This document shows positions 1 through 6,825 of a stretch of DNA of 12,198 nt, piece by piece. The translations under genes were made by a program, and so were the position numbers. Numbering within the stretch: the first letter of the stretch is position 1; every line of letters begins with the position of its first letter. The DNA is from Treponema sp. (GTDB lineage: Bacteria; Spirochaetota; Spirochaetia; Treponematales; Treponemataceae). The notes beneath the pieces were generated by a model, which was given only the letters and a program-made list of their open reading frames with translations, ran no database searches and was not told where the DNA came from. The stretch is from the NCBI GenBank assembly GCA_012799545.1, contig JAAZLA010000221.1, forward strand, positions 1-12,198, given 5' to 3'.

Positions 1-1
1 A

Positions 2-124
2 ATAAAGCGGGAAATCTCGTCTTTTTTATTAATAATTGTAACAGAAGGCGGAAATACATGTTTTATTGGTGATAGGAGAATTCGTATATCTAAAAAACAT
101 GGAACTAAAGTTGAGTATTCTTAA
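2..124 (+). CDS. 3' end of an unrecognised gene (partial)
   Basis: One plus-strand frame is open from the left edge to a TAA at 122-124, giving about 40 residues that end in KKHGTKVEYS. The tail is basic and contains TEGGNTCFIGDRR, but I do not recognise the family. The other two plus frames stop earlier or look less protein-like. A gap of about 100 bp with its own promoter separates it from the next gene, so it is probably a separate transcription unit. It could also be chance open sequence, since only 41 codons are visible. Confidence 0.4.
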   Translation: MKREISSFLLIIVTEGGNTCFIGDRRIRISKKHGTKVEYS

Positions 125-151
125 AAAAACAAAGTTTTTATTTCTTTACTG

Positions 152-176
152 TATCACTTTTTAAAAATATGTGATA
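152..176. repeat. inverted repeat overlapping the -10 of the first operon
   Basis: TATCAC (152-157) and GTGATA (171-176) are perfect complements separated by 13 bp of pure A/T. The right arm overlaps the extended -10 element at 172-180, which is a usual position for a repressor operator. No regulator gene is nearby, so any role is inferred. Confidence 0.3.
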
Positions 177-180
177 TACT
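172..180 (+). promoter_or_regulatory. extended -10 promoter of the glycosidase-ppx-ppk operon
   Basis: TGATATACT is an extended -10 (TGN plus TATACT). No good -35 lies 16-18 bp upstream, which is normal for extended -10 promoters. Transcription would start near 187, giving a leader of about 40 nt that contains a strong Shine-Dalgarno AAAGGAGA (217-224), four nucleotides before the GTG start. The same TGNTATACT element recurs upstream of the his and 10744 genes. Confidence 0.5.
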
Positions 181-228
181 CGAAAAAAACAATTTCTGTC
201 TTTTTTCCAATATATTAAAGGAGAATCT

Positions 229-1659
229 GTGAACAAACGCGATTTCCCAAAAATACACTTTTATGACCAAGACTTTGTAGATGTGTATGATAAAACATGG
301 TCTTGGTTGCAAGATTTTTGGTTTAACCCTGAAACAGAAACAGCTGACTTAAATGGATTATTTATTTATCCTCACAGCCAAAACCCTGTAGTAGACCAAA
401 TGGAGTCTATTTTTTCGACCTTTTTTTTGGTTTACTCAAATAAAAATTATGCTGCAAATTCCAACCTTGACTTCTTCTATAAACAACAAGAAGAAAGCGG
501 TGCAATTCGCTGGAAGTACAGCTTTCCAAGTCTCGAGGCAGTTCGCCCGAAGGAAAATCCAGAAGCTGTGGGGCTTCCACTTTTTTCCTGGGCAGAGTTT
601 AATCTCTATCATAAAACAGCAAATAAAAAACGTATAAAGGAAATTGTCCCTCACTTGGAGAAATACACACAATGGCTCGATGAAACCTTTAAACAGGAAA
701 ACGGACTTTATGCGGTAAAACATCAAGCATCGACAATGTATAATTCCCCACGGGAAAACACCTACTACCCCGTCGATTTCAATGCCTGCATGGCGATTCA
801 TGCCCTCTATATGGCTGCCCTTGGCGATATTTTAAACGATAAGGATATCAACTTTCAGTACAAACGAATGTATTTTTCCTTAAAAACTCGTATCAATAAG
901 CTTATGTGGTGCTCAGATACTGGTTTTTATTATGACTTAAATAAAAAAGAAGAAAAATTACCGCAAAAAACAATTGCAGGTTTTTGGCCTCTTTTGGCAG
1001 AAATTCCGAACGAAGATAAGGCAGATGCACTCACCGCACATTTAACAAATCCCGAAACTTTTGGAACTGACCATCCCTTCCCAAGCCTTTCTGCCGATCA
1101 CCCAAAATTTAGTGTTCATGGCAATGGCTACTGCGGTTCTGTTTTACCCGAGTTTAACTTTATGATTCTCAAAGGCTTAGAAAAATACCACAAATGGGAT
1201 TTGGCACGTGAATCAGCTATACGACATTTGTATTATGTACTTGAGGCTGTTTTCCCTGGGGGCTCACATACTTCTGGCGACCTCTGGCAAGGCTACCTGC
1301 CCAACAAAGAGGGCAAGGCAAGCGGTTCCGCAAGTCAAGAATTTCCAAAAAAACGCTATCTACAATCAGCTGCCCTTTCGACAATCGCTGTGATGATAGA
1401 AAACGTTATAGGGCTCACAATTAGCTTGCCTCGAAAAACAGTTGACTGGATTATACCCAATATTGAAATTATGGGAATTGAAAACCTCTCGCTCAAACGA
1501 AACCTCATTACTATTTTATCAAATAAAAGTAATCGCGGTTGGGAAATACAAATGGAAAGCGAAAAACTCTATTATTTTACTATCAATATTTTGGGGCAAA
1601 AGAAAAAAACCTTACCTATTCCGTCGGGTAAGTGTTCTATGCTCATAGATAAATTATAG
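229..1659 (+). CDS. GH63/MGH1-like six-hairpin glycosidase homologue, probably catalytically altered
   Basis: A 476-residue cytoplasmic protein with no signal peptide. The (alpha/alpha)6 glycosidase fold of the trehalase/GH63/MGH1 group is suggested by YNSPRENTYYPVDFNA (171-186), AGFWPLLAEIP (250-260), NGYCGSVLPEFNFMILKGL (299-317) and the GDLWQGYLPNKEG block (350-362). In active relatives the first block reads roughly G-M/W-D-NSPR with Asp as general acid, and the last reads W-E-x-Y-x-P-x-x-G with Glu as base. Here those positions are Tyr171 and Gln354, and the usual W-R-G-P-V-W is Y-C-G-S-V-L. The alignment is by eye. The GTG start has a strong Shine-Dalgarno (217-224). It is first in a probable operon with ppx and ppk, 21 bp from the next gene. 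It may be a pseudoenzyme or carbohydrate sensor, or a glycosidase with a shifted catalytic set. Family is fairly sure; substrate is unknown. Confidence 0.7.
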   Translation: MNKRDFPKIHFYDQDFVDVYDKTWSWLQDFWFNPETETADLNGLFIYPHSQNPVVDQMESIFSTFFLVYSNKNYAANSNLDFFYKQQEESGAIRWKYSFPSLEAVRPKENPEAVGLPLFSWAEFNLYHKTANKKRIKEIVPHLEKYTQWLDETFKQENGLYAVKHQASTMYNSPRENTYYPVDFNACMAIHALYMAALGDILNDKDINFQYKRMYFSLKTRINKLMWCSDTGFYYDLNKKEEKLPQKTIAGFWPLLAEIPNEDKADALTAHLTNPETFGTDHPFPSLSADHPKFSVHGNGYCGSVLPEFNFMILKGLEKYHKWDLARESAIRHLYYVLEAVFPGGSHTSGDLWQGYLPNKEGKASGSASQEFPKKRYLQSAALSTIAVMIENVIGLTISLPRKTVDWIIPNIEIMGIENLSLKRNLITILSNKSNRGWEIQMESEKLYYFTINILGQKKKTLPIPSGKCSMLIDKL

Positions 1660-1680
1660 TTCTAAAAATGGGGTTTCATT

Positions 1681-3207
1681 GTGCTTTCTATCGAAGCGGT
1701 TATTGAAATAGGTGCAACAGGAATTCGGCTTCTCATTGCTGAGTATACCAAGGAAAAAAAATGGCAGATACTCGATCACTCCGAGTTGCCCATTTCTCTT
1801 GGCTACGATGTTTTTTCAAACGGTTCTGTTTCAAGGGAATCGCTCTTAGAATGCTTAACTATTTTACATAATTACAAAGAGCAAATAAAAAGCTGGGCGA
1901 TAAAAGAGGATGCAATATCGATTATTGCGACCTCTGCAATCCGTGAAGCAAGCAATAAAGAAATCATCCTTGATAGGATTTTTGTCAAAACAGGATTTAA
2001 AGTCAAGGTAATCGATGGCATAGAAGAAATTCGACTCATGTACCTCGGTGTCGTTCATGCCATACATAACACCGACCTCGCTTTTCAAAAAAATAACTCA
2101 CTCATAATCGAAGTTGGTGGCGGCTCAACAGAAATACTCTTTTTACAAGCTGGAAAAATTACCGAGGTACATAGTTTACGCCTCGGTACTGTCCTCATCG
2201 AACAACATAGTAAGGCCTCGATGGGTTCCCAAAAAGAAGCAAAGGAGTTTTTACGTGACTATATTGCGAGTGCCGCTGATCAATTGAGCGGTGAACTGAG
2301 GCCGCAATCAGTCGAAGTTTTTATTGCCATTGGTTCTGAAGTACGTCTTGCAGCAAGCCATGTCGGGAAAAAAATTTCATCTCTCGCCTATTCGATAGAA
2401 CGCGAAGCCTTTATTCACTTTGTTAACGAAATACAAGAATATGCGGTCGAAGAAATAAATGAGCGTTTTAAAATCCCTTATAATGAAGCAAGAACACTCG
2501 CTATTTCTCTTCTCACCTATAAGCTTTTTTTAAGTCTCACTCCTGCGAAAATGCTTCTCGTTCCAGAAACGTCAATACGTGAGGGTTTGCTCATAGCCAA
2601 ACGAGAGGCAAACAGCAGTCTCTTGCAAGCCGAGTTTAACGAACAAATTATTGCTGCCGTTTATAACCTCGGGAAAAAATACAATATCGATATGGAACAT
2701 GCAGAATATGTAAAAAAAACATCTTTGTTTTTATTCGATAGTATGAAAGATGAACTTGGCTTAGAAGCAGAAGAGCGCTTGCTCTTAGAAATTGCAGCTC
2801 TCTTACACGACATTGGGGCCTTTATTCGCCCACAAAACCACAACGAGCACAGCGAATACATTATCTTGCAGTCAGACATTTTTGGTTTAAACAAACAAAA
2901 ACATACAATGATTGCAAGTGCAACGCGCTACCACCGTGGTCCTGAACCGCAGTTATCTGACTCGCGGTACGCCTCCCTCACTCGCGAAGAACGGGTAAGC
3001 GTTTTGAAAATTGCAAGTATCTTGCGTATCGCAGAAGCTCTGGACAGAAGCCATAGACAGCGACTTAAAAATCTAGAAATCGAATTCAAAAACGACAGTT
3101 TTTTTATCACGACAGAAGGTTTGGAAAGTCTTCTCGAAAAACGCGCATTGAAAGAAAAGGCAAATCTCTTTGAAACAGTTTTTGGCTATAGAATTTTATT
3201 GCTCTAA
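1681..3207 (+). CDS. ppx: Ppx/GppA-family phosphatase with C-terminal HD domain (exopolyphosphatase)
   Basis: A 508-residue protein with a Ppx/GppA actin-like phosphatase region (about 1-305) followed by an HD domain (about 320-480). Family blocks are ATSAIREA (83-90), DGIEEIRLMYLG (112-123, containing the catalytic glutamate region), EVGGGSTEI (144-152) and SLRLGT (165-170). The HD region has H340, LLHDIG (H376, D377), H390, RYHRG (H418) and D455. The family removes terminal phosphates from polyphosphate or converts pppGpp to ppGpp; the adjacent ppk favours polyphosphate. Three ligand loops deviate: the first reads EIGATG instead of the usual D-x-G-S-N-S, the second has Glu144 where Asp is usual, and the GGT-type loop reads AIGSEVRLAA. 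The GTG start follows GGGG (1670-1673) by 7 nt; no better in-frame start exists. It lies 21 bp after the glycosidase homologue and about 39 bp before the ppk start, so it is probably co-transcribed. Confidence 0.85.
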   Translation: MLSIEAVIEIGATGIRLLIAEYTKEKKWQILDHSELPISLGYDVFSNGSVSRESLLECLTILHNYKEQIKSWAIKEDAISIIATSAIREASNKEIILDRIFVKTGFKVKVIDGIEEIRLMYLGVVHAIHNTDLAFQKNNSLIIEVGGGSTEILFLQAGKITEVHSLRLGTVLIEQHSKASMGSQKEAKEFLRDYIASAADQLSGELRPQSVEVFIAIGSEVRLAASHVGKKISSLAYSIEREAFIHFVNEIQEYAVEEINERFKIPYNEARTLAISLLTYKLFLSLTPAKMLLVPETSIREGLLIAKREANSSLLQAEFNEQIIAAVYNLGKKYNIDMEHAEYVKKTSLFLFDSMKDELGLEAEERLLLEIAALLHDIGAFIRPQNHNEHSEYIILQSDIFGLNKQKHTMIASATRYHRGPEPQLSDSRYASLTREERVSVLKIASILRIAEALDRSHRQRLKNLEIEFKNDSFFITTEGLESLLEKRALKEKANLFETVFGYRILLL

Positions 3208-3235
3208 AGATTAAAATACGCTATCATCGAACAAA

Positions 3236-3240
3236 ACGGA
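3236..3240 (+). promoter_or_regulatory. Shine-Dalgarno site deciding the ppk start
   Basis: ACGGA directly abuts the ATG at 3241 and so cannot serve it. It is 6 nt from the second in-frame ATG at 3247, a normal spacing. This favours 3247 as the start, giving a protein beginning MNKTLSYLNRELSW, which is where the Ppk1 family usually begins. Confidence 0.45.
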
Positions 3241-3246
3241 ATGCGT

Positions 3247-5388
3247 ATGAATAAAACCTTAAGCTACTTAAACAGAGAACTCTCTTGGATTGAATTTAAC
3301 AATCGCGTGCTCTTAGAAGCACAAAAAGAATCTGTGCCTCTTTTGGAAAAGTTAAAATTTCTCTTGATTGTAAGCTCAAACTTCGATGAGTTTTTTAAAG
3401 TGCGTCTCGCCGAGCTTAAAAAAAATGCTGTTTCAAAACCTGAAGAAAAAGATATTTCTGGACTTACAAACAAAGAGCAATTGGCCAAGGTTTCAGAGCG
3501 AACAAAAACTATTATAGCAAATCAATATAGCTATCTAAATAAAGAGCTAATGCCGCAATTGGCTGAAAAAGGTCTCGCCCATATATCTCAAGCAAACTAT
3601 AGCCCAGAAGATATCAGTTTTTTAAGCCCCTTTTTTCAAGACAATATATTTCCCATTCTCACACCAGTACGTTTAGAAGAAAAAAGCGAAACAAATCACA
3701 TATCGAACCAAAAACTAAACGTCGCCTTTTTACTTAAATCGCAGGCTGAGAACTCCTCTATGCCTGAGGCGCTTCGCCATAAAGAAGGTGAATTGCCTAT
3801 AGCTACCGTTCAAATCCCTCTCTCTCTTCCCCGAATTATATGGTTACCAGAAGATAGAGGAAAGAAACGTTTTACCCTTTTGGAAAACCTCATTGCAAAC
3901 TTTGGGACGCGTTTATTCCCAGGCTACGATGTAGAAGAAACCGCATTTTTTCGGCTTGTAAATGATGCCGCATTTTCAGTCGATGAACAACGAGACTTTG
4001 ATTTTATCCAAGCAATGGAAGAGGTTTTGGAAAAACGTCTTTCTTCTTTGCCTGTCTGTATGCACTTTGAAGATGCAAGCAAAACAATAATACAAGCGGT
4101 TTCTAAAAAACTCTCTCTCACTGACGAATATAGCTATGAGGTTTCTGGCATAGCAGATATTTCAGCCTTGAGTGGCTTGCTGGACTTAGAGGGTTTTGCT
4201 GAACTTAAAAATGCTGAGTGGAAAATTTTCCCCAATCGCTACTTAAATCTAAAAACAAATGTATGGGATGTTTTAAAAGAACGTGATGTACTTTTGAACC
4301 TACCCTATGAAAAATTCGACCCTGTTGTAGATCTTATAAATCAAGCGAGTAAGGATGCCCATGTTCTTGCTATAAAGATGACACTTTACCGCACAAATTC
4401 CCAGTCACGTATTATTCAAGCGCTAGAACGCGCTGCACGAAATGGAAAGCAAGTAAGCGTTTTTGTCGAGCTTAAAGCCCGCTTCGATGAAAAACAAAAT
4501 ATAGAATGGGTAACGCGGCTTGAACAAGCAGGAGTAGTGGTTATCTATGGCATAGTGCATATCAAAGTACACGCAAAACTCTTACTGATTATACGAAAAG
4601 AATACGAAGGTATAAAACGCTACGCTCATTTTTCAACAGGGAATTACAACGAGTCTACCGCAAAACTCTACAGCGACCTTTGTTTATTTACAAGCAAGGA
4701 CGAATACACCCAAGATGCCACACTTTTTTTTAACACTATTTCAGGGTACTCGTCCATACCTACACTAAAACATCTTTATATGGCCCCTGTAAACCTTAAA
4801 GAAAAGCTTTTATCGCTCATAGAGCGAGAAATCCGCTGTTCAAATAAACTTACACCGGGTCTTATTATGGCGAAGATGAACAGCCTCTCAGATAAGGATA
4901 TTATAAATGCACTGTACAAGGCGAGCCAAAACAACGTCAATGTCTTGCTCAATGTCCGAGGTATTTGCCTCCTCGTTCCTGGTGTAAAGGGACAAAGCGA
5001 AAATATTTCTGTCATTAGCATTATCGATCGGTTTTTGGAACATTCACGAATGTATTATTTTCAAAATTCTGGCGAAGAGGAAATCTACCTTTCAAGTGCC
5101 GATTGCATGCCACGAAATCTAGAAAGGCGTATTGAATTGCTTTTTCCCATCATAGATGAAGAAGTTTTCCAAAACCTAAAAGACTTGCTTTTAATATACT
5201 TTAGCGATAACCAAAAAGCCTTTCTCTTACAATCTGACGGCTCTTGGAAACAGCGAAACAGGGAAAAAGGCGAAGAAAAAATACGGGCTCAAAAGCTCAT
5301 ACATGAATCTTTTAAAAAGAAAAACGAAACATTATACAATAATGCGCGTGAATTTACCGTTCGAAGAAGCCAAGCTGCCGAAACATAA
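3247..5388 (+). CDS. ppk: polyphosphate kinase Ppk1
   Basis: Makes inorganic polyphosphate from the gamma-phosphate of ATP. The protein is 713 residues from this start, a usual Ppk1 length. The N-domain carries SYLNRELSWIEFNNRVL and FLLIVSSNFDEFFKVRLAEL. The core has the kinase blocks AIKMTLYRT, VELKARFDEKQNIEW, KVHAKL and GNYNESTAKLYSDL, then RGICLLVPGVKGQSENI, FLEHSRMYYF and SSADCMPRNLERRIELLFP. The phosphorylated histidine is in VHAK (residue 442 from this start) and the second conserved histidine is in RYAHF (461); the 19-residue gap matches H435/H454 of E. coli Ppk. The SSADWMPRN block has Cys for the common Trp. An alternative ATG at 3241 adds two residues but lacks a usable Shine-Dalgarno. 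It lies just after ppx in a classic synthesis/degradation pair. All key residues look intact. Confidence 0.95.
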   Translation: MNKTLSYLNRELSWIEFNNRVLLEAQKESVPLLEKLKFLLIVSSNFDEFFKVRLAELKKNAVSKPEEKDISGLTNKEQLAKVSERTKTIIANQYSYLNKELMPQLAEKGLAHISQANYSPEDISFLSPFFQDNIFPILTPVRLEEKSETNHISNQKLNVAFLLKSQAENSSMPEALRHKEGELPIATVQIPLSLPRIIWLPEDRGKKRFTLLENLIANFGTRLFPGYDVEETAFFRLVNDAAFSVDEQRDFDFIQAMEEVLEKRLSSLPVCMHFEDASKTIIQAVSKKLSLTDEYSYEVSGIADISALSGLLDLEGFAELKNAEWKIFPNRYLNLKTNVWDVLKERDVLLNLPYEKFDPVVDLINQASKDAHVLAIKMTLYRTNSQSRIIQALERAARNGKQVSVFVELKARFDEKQNIEWVTRLEQAGVVVIYGIVHIKVHAKLLLIIRKEYEGIKRYAHFSTGNYNESTAKLYSDLCLFTSKDEYTQDATLFFNTISGYSSIPTLKHLYMAPVNLKEKLLSLIEREIRCSNKLTPGLIMAKMNSLSDKDIINALYKASQNNVNVLLNVRGICLLVPGVKGQSENISVISIIDRFLEHSRMYYFQNSGEEEIYLSSADCMPRNLERRIELLFPIIDEEVFQNLKDLLLIYFSDNQKAFLLQSDGSWKQRNREKGEEKIRAQKLIHESFKKKNETLYNNAREFTVRRSQAAET

Positions 5389-5408
5389 AACATGCCTTAT
5401 TGTTTTAT
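5385..5408 (+). repeat. AT-rich stem-loop on the ppk stop codon
   Basis: ATAAAACA (5385-5392) pairs perfectly with TGTTTTAT (5401-5408) across an 8-nt loop. The left arm contains the ppk TAA stop. It is not followed by a T tract, so it is not a canonical terminator, but it could protect or end the operon mRNA. Confidence 0.3.
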
Positions 5409-5442
5409 AAAATCTAGAAAAAAGGTTTAAAGTTTTAACGCA

Positions 5443-5458
5443 GAATTTTTTAAAATTC
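5443..5458. repeat. AT-rich inverted repeat between ppk and his genes
   Basis: GAATTTT and AAAATTC form perfect 7-bp arms around a TT loop, inside the 127-bp gap between ppk and hisA. There is no T tract after it on the plus strand. It could be a weak terminator or a protein site; no riboswitch or his-leader peptide (run of His codons) was seen in this gap. Confidence 0.25.
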
Positions 5459-5479
5459 CCACAAGCAAAGATCTCTTTA

Positions 5480-5508
5480 TTGCTCAAAGGGGGGCTTTTT
5501 GTTATACT
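5480..5508 (+). promoter_or_regulatory. promoter of the his unit, positioned for a leaderless mRNA
   Basis: TTGCTC (5480-5485), a 17-bp spacer, then TATACT (5503-5508) preceded by TG-T, making the extended -10 TGTTATACT. The ATG of the HisA fusion begins at 5516, only 7 nt after the -10, so transcription would start at about the initiation codon. There is no Shine-Dalgarno at normal distance; AAAGGGGGG (5486-5494) is 21 nt away and lies in the promoter spacer. A leaderless message leaves no room for a leader-peptide attenuator. Confidence 0.6.
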
Positions 5509-5515
5509 TTTTAAC

Positions 5516-6817
5516 ATGGTTATTTCATCGATAGATTTAAAAAATGGACAGGTTGTTCAACTCAAAAATGGGAAAGATGCTGTTCTAGAGCGTAATGATT
5601 GGCAGGCAATTATAGAAGATTTTGCCTTTTATGGCGAAACCGCAGTGATAGACCTCGATGCCGCACTCGGCAACCTCATAACAGAGGGCAGTGAAAAAGG
5701 AAACACCGTAAATACCGAAATCGTACACAAGCTCTTACGAAAAGGAAATGTTCGAGTCGGTGGAGGTGTTCGCAGTGTAAAAAAAGCAAAGGAACTTATC
5801 TCCCTTGGTGCTGAAAAAGTTATCATCGGCTCTTCTGCATGGAAGGACGGCGCGCTTGACGAAGTTTTTTTAACTGAGCTTACAAAGGCAATTGGAAAAC
5901 AACGCATTATTATTTCTATAGATGCAATCGACGGAATCATCGCCGTAAAGGGCTGGAAGGAAACGGCTGGCATACCGCTTTTGGAAGCCGCTGTGCAAGC
6001 AGAGAAGTGGGCAAGCGAGTTGCTCTTTACCTGCGTTGAACGCGAGGGTTGTATGACGGGCTTCGACCTAGCGCTCGCAAAAAAACTGCGCAAACTGGTC
6101 TCTTGCCGACTCGTAGTAGCAGGCGGCGTTTCCAGCCTAGAAGAAATCATAGCACTTGAAAAAATGCAAATTGACGTGCAGCTCGGAATGGCCCTGTACA
6201 CAAATGTTGTTTCCCTGCGAGATGCCTTTGTAGAATGCCTCAACTGGGAAAGCGCTGAGAAAAATACAGAGGGGCTTATTTCAGTTATCGCACAAAGTCC
6301 CTCAGGAGAGGTGCTTATGAATGGCTTTGCAAACAAAGAAGCCTTTTATAAAAGCATCGATGAAAAAAAACTGACCTTTTGGAGTCGCTCTCGAAACACT
6401 TTGTGGACAAAGGGCGAATCTTCTGGAAATATTCTCAAGGTTTTACAACTTCGTGCTGACTGCGATCGCGATGCGGTTTTGGCGACAGTCGAACCTCAAG
6501 GGCCAACATGCCACACAGGAAGCTGGTCATGTTTTGGCGGAGAAGCAATCGCATCTTCAAGCTTTCAAAGACTCTCCAATATTATTGCCGAGCGTTTTTC
6601 AAATCCCAAACCAGGCTCCTATACCGCAACCTTAACTGATACGGTAGTTCGTGAAAAAATAGAAGAAGAAGCTGAAGAGCTTATAGAAGCAGAGGGAAAA
6701 GACGAAGTGGTTTGGGAAGCAGCCGACCTCCTTTATTTTATCTCTGTTCTTTTGCATAGAGAAAACCTAAGTTGGGACGATGTCTTAAACGAACTCGACC
6801 GAAGACATAAAAAATAG
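5516..6817 (+). CDS. hisA/hisIE: trifunctional HisA-HisI-HisE fusion (histidine biosynthesis steps 2-4)
   Basis: One 433-residue protein with three enzymes. HisA, a (beta/alpha)8 barrel, is about residues 1-245: IDLKNG with catalytic Asp7, RVGGGVRS, IGSSAW, SIDAIDGIIAVKGW with Asp136, and VAGGVSS. HisI (phosphoribosyl-AMP cyclohydrolase) is about 254-345: TFWSRSRNTLWTKGESSGN, the metal motif DCDRDA (315-320) and GPTCHTGSWSCF with Cys332, His333 and Cys339. HisE (phosphoribosyl-ATP pyrophosphatase) is about 350-433: REKIEEEAEELIEAEGKDE and WEAADLLYF. HisE, HisI and HisA catalyse consecutive reactions from PR-ATP to PRFAR, so the fusion could channel intermediates. HisIE fusions are common; HisA joined to the front is unusual. 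In HisA the TDxxRDGTL loop reads TCVEREGCM, with Glu177 in place of the general-acid Asp. An upstream TTG (5480) would add 12 residues but overlaps the -35 and does not fit the family N-terminus. hisD follows 8 bp later. Confidence 0.92.
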   Translation: MVISSIDLKNGQVVQLKNGKDAVLERNDWQAIIEDFAFYGETAVIDLDAALGNLITEGSEKGNTVNTEIVHKLLRKGNVRVGGGVRSVKKAKELISLGAEKVIIGSSAWKDGALDEVFLTELTKAIGKQRIIISIDAIDGIIAVKGWKETAGIPLLEAAVQAEKWASELLFTCVEREGCMTGFDLALAKKLRKLVSCRLVVAGGVSSLEEIIALEKMQIDVQLGMALYTNVVSLRDAFVECLNWESAEKNTEGLISVIAQSPSGEVLMNGFANKEAFYKSIDEKKLTFWSRSRNTLWTKGESSGNILKVLQLRADCDRDAVLATVEPQGPTCHTGSWSCFGGEAIASSSFQRLSNIIAERFSNPKPGSYTATLTDTVVREKIEEEAEELIEAEGKDEVVWEAADLLYFISVLLHRENLSWDDVLNELDRRHKK

Positions 6818-6825
6818 GAAAAAAC

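Noticed and set aside
229..1659. Trehalase assignment for the first gene
   Set aside because: The fold group is shared, but the GH37 trehalase signatures and catalytic acids are not visible, so the specific activity is not supported.
3241..3246. First ATG of ppk as the start
   Set aside because: The ACGGA site directly touches this ATG; the second ATG at 3247 has correct spacing.
5486..5494. AAAGGGGGG as a ribosome binding site for the HisA fusion
   Set aside because: It is 21 nt from the ATG and lies inside the promoter spacer, upstream of the expected transcription start.
5486..5500. AAAG-GGGGG-CTTT plus T run as a terminator for ppk
   Set aside because: The stem is only 4 bp and the T run is partly inside it; too weak to list.
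5480..5515. Extended HisA start at a TTG (12 extra residues)
   Set aside because: The TTG overlaps the -35, has no Shine-Dalgarno, and the added residues do not match the HisA N-terminus, which fits the ATG at 5516.
5389..5515. Riboswitch, T-box or his-leader attenuator before the his unit
   Set aside because: No run of His codons, no T-box-like element, and the promoter leaves no leader.
5629..6336. Long open frame on the minus strand opposite the HisA fusion
   Set aside because: It lies wholly inside a gene with clear enzyme motifs, has Ser/Arg/Phe-rich composition typical of antisense shadows, and no family features.
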